DNA of 64,000 nt from JAIESQ01 sp964495375. Lineage in GTDB: Bacteria; Planctomycetota; Planctomycetia; Pirellulales; JAEUIK01. The position numbers were made by a program, and so were the translations under genes. The notes beneath the pieces are model-generated. The model did no database searches, was not told the DNA's origin, and worked only from the letters and a program-made list of their open reading frames with translations. Below are positions 59,641-64,000 of the stretch, one piece after another (position 1 is the stretch's first letter; the number at the start of each line of letters is the position of its first letter). The DNA lies in the NCBI GenBank assembly GCA_964495375.1, contig CAZBWM010000005.1, positions 86,876 through 150,875 of the forward strand. The letters run 5' to 3'.

Positions 59641-60174
59641 TTAGATGCCGGCCGCGTCGCTGAACTCCAGCAGCATGGCTTCTTGACCGCGGATGTTGTC
59701 GGTTAACGAGTAGGTGCCCATGTAGCGCAGCGGCGGCGAGTAAACGTGCAGCGTCACCAAGTCGGCGGTCCCGGCTTGCAAGTTGGAAACCTGGTGAACA
59801 TCGAGATCCTCACTGCCGATGATCTGGTCGGCGGCAAATTCGCGCGTGATCGTGGGGACGACCAGCCCATTGTCAGAGAACTTGAACTGCGTCTCGGTCA
59901 TGGTGCCGCGCACCACGCGCACTCCGCAGCTCGAACCGATGTGATCGTGGATCGGCGAGCGCTGACCGTTCAGCCAGCAGAGGGCCAGCAGGTTGTAGCA
60001 CGGGCCCGCGGCGATGAGGTTGCGGGCGTAGTAGAGCGGCGTGAACTGGAAGTACTCTTGCAGCTCGTCGCTGTCGATCGACAGCTCGGCCAGCCGCGCG
60101 ACCAGCTCGTCGAGCGGGGCACGCTCTTCGAGGCGATCAAGGTACTCCACCAAGGGGGCAAGACAATTGGCCAT
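59641..60174 (-). CDS. Cysteine dioxygenase family protein
   Basis: A 177-aa cupin iron dioxygenase. The three iron-binding His are visible (H76 and H78 in SPIHDHIGSS, and H127), and the residues that form the Cys-Tyr cofactor in animal cysteine dioxygenase are conserved in place and spacing: C83, five after the second His, and Y145 in HVYSPP. That combination favours genuine cysteine dioxygenase (cysteine to cysteine sulfinate) over other thiol dioxygenases. ATG at 60172-60174 is chosen by homology; a longer frame is open upstream. It lies upstream of the sulfite-oxidase-like gene. Confidence 0.88.
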   Translation of the reverse strand: MANCLAPLVEYLDRLEERAPLDELVARLAELSIDSDELQEYFQFTPLYYARNLIAAGPCYNLLALCWLNGQRSPIHDHIGSSCGVRVVRGTMTETQFKFSDNGLVVPTITREFAADQIIGSEDLDVHQVSNLQAGTADLVTLHVYSPPLRYMGTYSLTDNIRGQEAMLLEFSDAAGI

Positions 60175-60438
60175 CGCCGGCAATCTCCAGTGCGCACTCG
60201 GTACGCGACAGTCAATCCTACGCCAAGCGCGGGCTGCGGGTCCACGAATGGGCACGCAGTTCTTTGGGATTTAGGCTCTGGGGTCTTGGGTTTCGGATCA
60301 GTCAATTGCTAGCGAGCCGGGGCGGGGGGCGACTCTGATGCCACCTAGCGGCGGTGTTACGTCCACCGTTTGGGCCGTACAATACCGGGTCACTTGAAAC
60401 CGTGGGCTAACCAGGACCCGGCTCGATAGGGAGATCGC

Positions 60439-61002
60439 GTGAAGCAAATGCTTTCGGCCGACCAACTGCGCGAAGGGGTGACGCGCATGGCCGGCCACAT
60501 CAATCGGCACTATGGCCACCGGCCGCTGACCATCGTCGGCGTGTTGACCGGCAGCATCGTGCTGTTGGCCGACCTGATTCGCCAGCTCGAAATGCCGCTG
60601 CGGATCACGCTCGTGCAAGCCCGCAGCTATCGCGGCCGTGCGACCGCGCCCGGCCCGCTCTACGTCGATGCCGGCTCGCTCGTCGATTTGCGAGGGCACG
60701 ACGTTTTGATCGTGGACGACATTTACGACACCGGGCGGACGCTCGAAGAGTTGATCTCGCTGGTCGATGGCACGAACCCGGTGTCGGTGCGCGTGGCCGT
60801 GTTGCTGCGCAAGCTGGGGCGACAGCAGATTGCGCTGGTGCCCGATTGGGTCGGCTTCGATATCCCCGACGAGTTCGTGGTGGGCTACGGGCTCGACTAC
60901 GACGACTTGTATCGCAATCTCCCCTATCTGGCGGCGCTCGAACCGAGTGATCTCGCGCCGAGTGATCTCGCGCCCCCCGGCGACGCGGAGCCGCGGAAGT
61001 GA
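60439..61002 (+). CDS. hpt: Hypoxanthine phosphoribosyltransferase
   Basis: A 187-aa type I phosphoribosyltransferase that salvages hypoxanthine and guanine. VGVLTGSIVLLADLIRQLE, RSYRG (flexible loop), the PRPP loop VLIVDDIYDTGRTLEEL, and the C-terminal DWVGFDIPDEFVVGYGLDYDDLYRNLPYL match the family. The last 15 residues are an added Pro/Ser-rich end. Its last codons overlap the next gene's GTG start (GTGA), so the glycosyltransferase is co-translated, an unusual pairing. Confidence 0.95.
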   Translation: MKQMLSADQLREGVTRMAGHINRHYGHRPLTIVGVLTGSIVLLADLIRQLEMPLRITLVQARSYRGRATAPGPLYVDAGSLVDLRGHDVLIVDDIYDTGRTLEELISLVDGTNPVSVRVAVLLRKLGRQQIALVPDWVGFDIPDEFVVGYGLDYDDLYRNLPYLAALEPSDLAPSDLAPPGDAEPRK

Positions 61003-62189
61003 GTCGATTGCGTGTGGTGCTGGTGACGCGCCGCTATTGGCCGCTGGTCGGCGGGGCAGAGCGCGTGATGGCGAACCTGGCCGGCTCGCTGGCCGAAGCC
61101 GGTTCGGCGGTCACGCTGTTGACCGCGCGCTGGGATCGCACCTGGCCGGCCGAAGTGATTCATGGTGGTGTACGGGTGGTGCGGATCGAGCAACCGGCGC
61201 TGCGTGGCTGGGGAACGCTGCGCTACATGCAGCGCCTGACGCGCTGGCTCGTAGAACATCGCGCGGCGTTCGACCTGGTTTATGTCTCGATGCTCAAGCA
61301 CGATGCCTACGCGGCGATTGGCGCCGGCGAGCGTGTCAGCTTTCCTGTCGTGCTGCGTGCCGAGGGGGCGGGCGATACGGGGGACATTGCCTGGCAGCGC
61401 AGTGGGCGCTGCGGCCGCCGGATTGCCGCGCGCTGCCGCGAGGCCGATGCGGTGGTCGCACCGAGTCGCGCGATCGAGTCTGAGCTGTTGGCGGCCGGCT
61501 ACGCGCGTCCGCGGGTCGAGCTGATCCCCAATGCCGTGTCGCTGGTGCCTGCGCGCGAAGCAGCGGCTCGCTCCGAAGCCCGCGCGGCGCTGGCCGAAGC
61601 GCATCCGCTGTTGAAGATTTCGGCGAGCGCTCCGCTGGCGGTATACACGGGACGATTGCATGCCGCCAAGGGTTTGACGCACCTGATTGCGGCCTGGCCG
61701 GCGATCGTGCGGCGCTGGCCGACCGCGCAGTTGTGGATCGTCGGCGACGGGCCGCAGCGGCGCGATCTGGCGCGTGATATCGACGCGCTCGATCTTTCTG
61801 GTAATGTCGTGCTCTGCGGGGCGTTCGACAGCGTCGACGATTTCCTGACGGCGGCCGATTGTTTCGTGTTGCCGTCGCTGGAAGAGGGGATGTCGCTGGC
61901 GCTGTTGGAAGCAATGTCGACTGGCCTGCCGGTCGTGGCCACCGACATCGAAGGGAACCGCCAACTTGTGCGGCACGAGCGCGAAGGGTTGCTCGTGCCG
62001 ACGGGGGACTCGCGAGGTCTGGGCACGGCGATCGGTCGCTTGCTGGCCGAGCCGGCGACCGCGGCCGCGCTGGGCAGTGCCGCCCGCGAGCGCGTGGCAG
62101 CCGAGTTTGCGATCGGCCCGTGGGTGGCGCGGCACCTGGAGTTGTTCGAACGCGTGCTGGCCGGGCGGCAGAGCGGTACTGCACGATGA
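60999..62189 (+). CDS. Family 4 glycosyltransferase
   Basis: A 396-aa GT-B enzyme starting with GTG in the hpt stop. N-terminal domain opens with LVTRRYWPLVGGAERVMANLA, and DLVYVSMLKHDAYAA follows; the nucleotide-sugar domain has VYTGRLHAAKGLTHLI, LWIVGDGPQR, VLCGAFDSVDDFL and the E-x7-E block PSLEEGMSLALLEAMSTGLPVVATDIEGNRQLV. It probably builds an envelope or exopolysaccharide glycan together with the next glycosyltransferase gene. Confidence 0.92.
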   Translation: MSRLRVVLVTRRYWPLVGGAERVMANLAGSLAEAGSAVTLLTARWDRTWPAEVIHGGVRVVRIEQPALRGWGTLRYMQRLTRWLVEHRAAFDLVYVSMLKHDAYAAIGAGERVSFPVVLRAEGAGDTGDIAWQRSGRCGRRIAARCREADAVVAPSRAIESELLAAGYARPRVELIPNAVSLVPAREAAARSEARAALAEAHPLLKISASAPLAVYTGRLHAAKGLTHLIAAWPAIVRRWPTAQLWIVGDGPQRRDLARDIDALDLSGNVVLCGAFDSVDDFLTAADCFVLPSLEEGMSLALLEAMSTGLPVVATDIEGNRQLVRHEREGLLVPTGDSRGLGTAIGRLLAEPATAAALGSAARERVAAEFAIGPWVARHLELFERVLAGRQSGTAR

Positions 62190-62234
62190 TCGATCGGTCG
62201 TTAACTTCTTGGGTACAGAATTCGAGACAACGTG

Positions 62235-62307
62235 GGGTGCCACTGCTAGCTCGCCTAGCAGTGCTTCGTCAACCGCAGCACTGCTGGACAAGCCAGCAGT
62301 GGCACCC
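62235..62307. repeat. REPIN-like element, GGTGCCACTGCTG family
   Basis: GGGTGCCACTGCTAGC...TAGCAGTGC on the left, and GCACTGCTGG...CCAGCAGTGGCACCC on the right: two inverted hairpins of the same family head to head, 73 bp in all. Single copies of the unit are at 10944 and 29314. It fills the gap between two glycosyltransferase genes. Confidence 0.8.
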
Positions 62308-62363
62308 AGCGCCAAGTTTGAATCCTTTTCGCGTTTAAACTAGTTGACGGATCAATTCGCCAA

Positions 62364-63464
62364 GTGAAGCAACGCATCCTGCACATCATTCCCACGCTCG
62401 ATCGCGGCGGCGCCGAGAAACAGCTCGCGCTGTTGGCGGCCGGGCTGCCGCGCGACGAGTTCGACGTTCACGTCTGCGCGCTGACACGCGGCGGTCCGTT
62501 GGAGAGCGATCTGCGCGCGGCCGGCATCCCCGTCACGGTGATCGGCAAACGCTGGAAGTTCGATCCTCGCGCGTACGGGCAGCTCGAGCGATTCATCCGG
62601 CAGTTGCAGCCGCGGCTCGTGCAGACGTGGCTGTTCGCGGCCAACAGCTATGGGCGAATGGCCGCTCGCCGCGCGGGCGTGCCGTGCATTGTCGCCAGCG
62701 AGCGCTGCGTCGATCGCTGGAAGGTGTGGCACGAACTGGCGATCGATCGCTGGTTGGCGCGCGACACCGCCCGGCTGGTCGTCAACTCAACCGGCGTCAG
62801 CGATTTTTACACCGAGCACGGATTGCCGACCGAAAAATTCGTCGTCATTCCCAACGGTGTCGAGCCGCCGCCGCCGAGCGACCTCACACGCGAGGCACTC
62901 TTGGCCGAGCTCGGCTTGCCGGCCAATTCGCGCTTGATTGGCGCAGTGGGCCGCTTGTGGCCGCAGAAGCGCGTCAAGGATTTGATCTGGGCGTCCGACT
63001 TGCTGAAGGTGATCCGCGATGATGTCCATGTCCTGATCATCGGCGACGGGCCGCAGCGGCAACGTCTGGAGCGCTATCGCGAAGTCGTGCGGATCGCCGA
63101 TCGCGTTCATTTTCTTGGCGCGCGAAACGACGTGCCGCGGTTGATGCCCCACTTCGATCTGTTGTGGCTGGCGAGCAGTTTCGAGGGGCTCCCGAATTCG
63201 ATACTCGAAGCGATGGCGGCCGGCGTGCCGGTCGTGGCGTCGGACATCCCGGGCAATCGCGATCTGGTGGTGCCGGGCGAAACTGGTTATCTGGTGCCGG
63301 TCGGTGATCGCGCGGCTTTGGCCACCCGGGCGAACGAGCTGCTGGATAATCCCGAGCGTGCCAGGGCGATGGGCGAGGCGGGTCGCCGGCGAGCGCTCGA
63401 CGAGTTCAGCGTGCCGCGAATGATTGAGCGGTTCGTGACGCTCTATCGAGAGTTGCTGGCGTAG
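62364..63464 (+). CDS. Family 4 glycosyltransferase
   Basis: A 366-aa GT-B enzyme starting at a GTG. HIIPTLDRGGAEKQLALLA opens the acceptor domain, and LVQTWLFAANSYGRMAARRAG follows. The donor domain has IGAVGRLWPQKRVKDLIWA, VHVLIIGDGPQRQRLE, VHFLGARNDVPRLMPHFD and the E-x7-E block SSFEGLPNSILEAMAAGVPVVASDIPGNRDLVVPGETGYLVP. About 30% of its residues by eye align with the gene before the REPIN, so the two may be diverged paralogues that act in series. Confidence 0.92.
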   Translation: MKQRILHIIPTLDRGGAEKQLALLAAGLPRDEFDVHVCALTRGGPLESDLRAAGIPVTVIGKRWKFDPRAYGQLERFIRQLQPRLVQTWLFAANSYGRMAARRAGVPCIVASERCVDRWKVWHELAIDRWLARDTARLVVNSTGVSDFYTEHGLPTEKFVVIPNGVEPPPPSDLTREALLAELGLPANSRLIGAVGRLWPQKRVKDLIWASDLLKVIRDDVHVLIIGDGPQRQRLERYREVVRIADRVHFLGARNDVPRLMPHFDLLWLASSFEGLPNSILEAMAAGVPVVASDIPGNRDLVVPGETGYLVPVGDRAALATRANELLDNPERARAMGEAGRRRALDEFSVPRMIERFVTLYRELLA

Positions 63465-63504
63465 CGACGGGTCGCGGGTCAGTCGCGCTGGCGTGAAGTC
63501 CGAA

Positions 63505-63574
63505 CGGTGTCAGGAACCGATTCGAGGAAGTCGATCTATTGGTGGCCTGTCCCTTGAATCGGTTCCTGACACCG
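63505..63574. repeat. Inverted repeat, GGTGTCAGGAACC family
   Basis: CGGTGTCAGGAACCGATTC at 63505-63523 and its exact reverse complement at 63556-63574, with 32 bases between. This is the largest perfect inverted repeat by arm length in the window outside the REPIN pairs. The type resembles planctomycete elements that flank REP-associated transposase genes; no transposase is here. Confidence 0.8.
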
Positions 63575-63765
63575 ATCGGATGTCGGCTTTAATTCGACTG
63601 ACCCACGATCAGGGCACCGCGATTTGCCACTTATCGCCGCGTACCTTAGCATCGTCAGTAGCGACGTTGCGGCAGTTGATCGGCGCTCGTCAATCGCGCC
63701 GCCTGGCTTGGGCAGCTTCGTCGCCCCGGTACACGAGTCGCCACTTGCGCGGAGGTCACTCGGCG

Positions 63766-64000
63766 ATGTGTTGGTTTTCATCTCGGTTACGACTGAGTTC
63801 TTCTCGCCACTTGATGTTTGCTCTCTCGCTCGTCTCGCTGGCGGCGCTGGCGGGTTGCGGAGGATCGAGCGAGACCGAAGCGCCGCCGGCCGAAGTTGCC
63901 GCTGCGCCCGCGCCAGTTCCCGTTCCGCCACCGGCGCCAGTGGCCGCGCAGCCGGAGCCGCCGCCACCGCCCGAGCCGGTTTACACACCGCCCCCTCCGC
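63766..64000 (+). CDS. Lipoprotein, N-terminal part (cut by window edge)
   Basis: The first 78 codons of an exported lipoprotein. ATG at 63766 has GGAGG about 10 bases upstream; MFALSLVSLAALAGCGGSS shows a lipobox (LAGC, Cys near residue 32). After the lipidated Cys is a run of Ala, Pro and Glu with PPPPPPEPV and TPPPP, a spacer that commonly holds a surface domain away from the membrane. An internal ATG at 63814 is in frame directly before the signal. The functional domain, if any, lies outside the window. Confidence 0.75.
   Translation, partial: MCWFSSRLRLSSSRHLMFALSLVSLAALAGCGGSSETEAPPAEVAAAPAPVPVPPPAPVAAQPEPPPPPEPVYTPPPP

Overview
This 64 kb window is from a high-GC chromosome of a member of the Planctomycetota, most likely of the Pirellulales type. 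The support is the mix of families: PEP-CTERM exported proteins, a TIGR03000 protein, a DUF11-type protein, planctomycete-style Ser/Thr kinases (one fused to a periplasmic substrate-binding domain), a TIGR04222 membrane protein, an HTTM protein, a degenerate phosphomannomutase-like protein and many REP/REPIN-like intergenic hairpins. No rRNA, tRNA, CRISPR array, prophage or intact insertion sequence was seen.

Layout. 1-10.4 kb is housekeeping and metabolism: NAD(P)H-hydrate repair, larB, a cupin, a B12-type radical SAM protein, a polytopic membrane protein, a thioesterase, KDPG aldolase, clpX and an aminotransferase. 10.5-17 kb holds a phosphomannomutase-like pseudoenzyme, a run of three related exported proteins (one with a DUF11-like domain) and a LolA-like exported protein. 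17-24.2 kb holds a histidine phosphatase/pdxA pair, HupE-like and ZIP metal transporters, dtd, a YdjM-like hydrolase and CvpA. 24.7-38 kb has a family 2 glycosyltransferase, accA, a kinase with DFA in place of DFG, an MDR dehydrogenase, a family 4 glycosyltransferase, truA, asd, an HTTM pair, TIGR03000 and a RodA/FtsW protein. 38-50.5 kb has exported and membrane proteins, a repeat-rich island (42.1-43.6 kb), an exported isoaspartyl methyltransferase, a TIGR03960 radical SAM protein, and a MarR / flavin-halogenase-like / antiporter run. 50.8-64 kb has the kinase/UrtA-like fusion, a CHRD PEP-CTERM protein, a penicillin-acylase-like Ntn hydrolase, a formylglycine-generating enzyme, a cysteine dioxygenase plus sulfite-oxidase-like pair (cysteine sulfur oxidation), hpt, two glycosyltransferases and a truncated lipoprotein gene.

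The most striking signal is not a gene. The octamer GGGNAGGG, which is the E. coli KOPS consensus, usually appears here as GGGCAGGG within a longer GGCAGGGCAGGGG. By hand count 16 copies lie on the + strand and one on the - strand left of 24.65 kb; 14 lie on the - strand and none on the + strand to the right. Both arrays point inward, and inside the switch interval (24.33-28.13 kb) an intergenic 28-bp sequence at 24653-24680 has a dif-like layout (11 + 6 + 11, with TTATGTT and GATAA half-sites). I infer that the window carries the replication terminus, with a KOPS/dif-like chromosome-segregation architecture.
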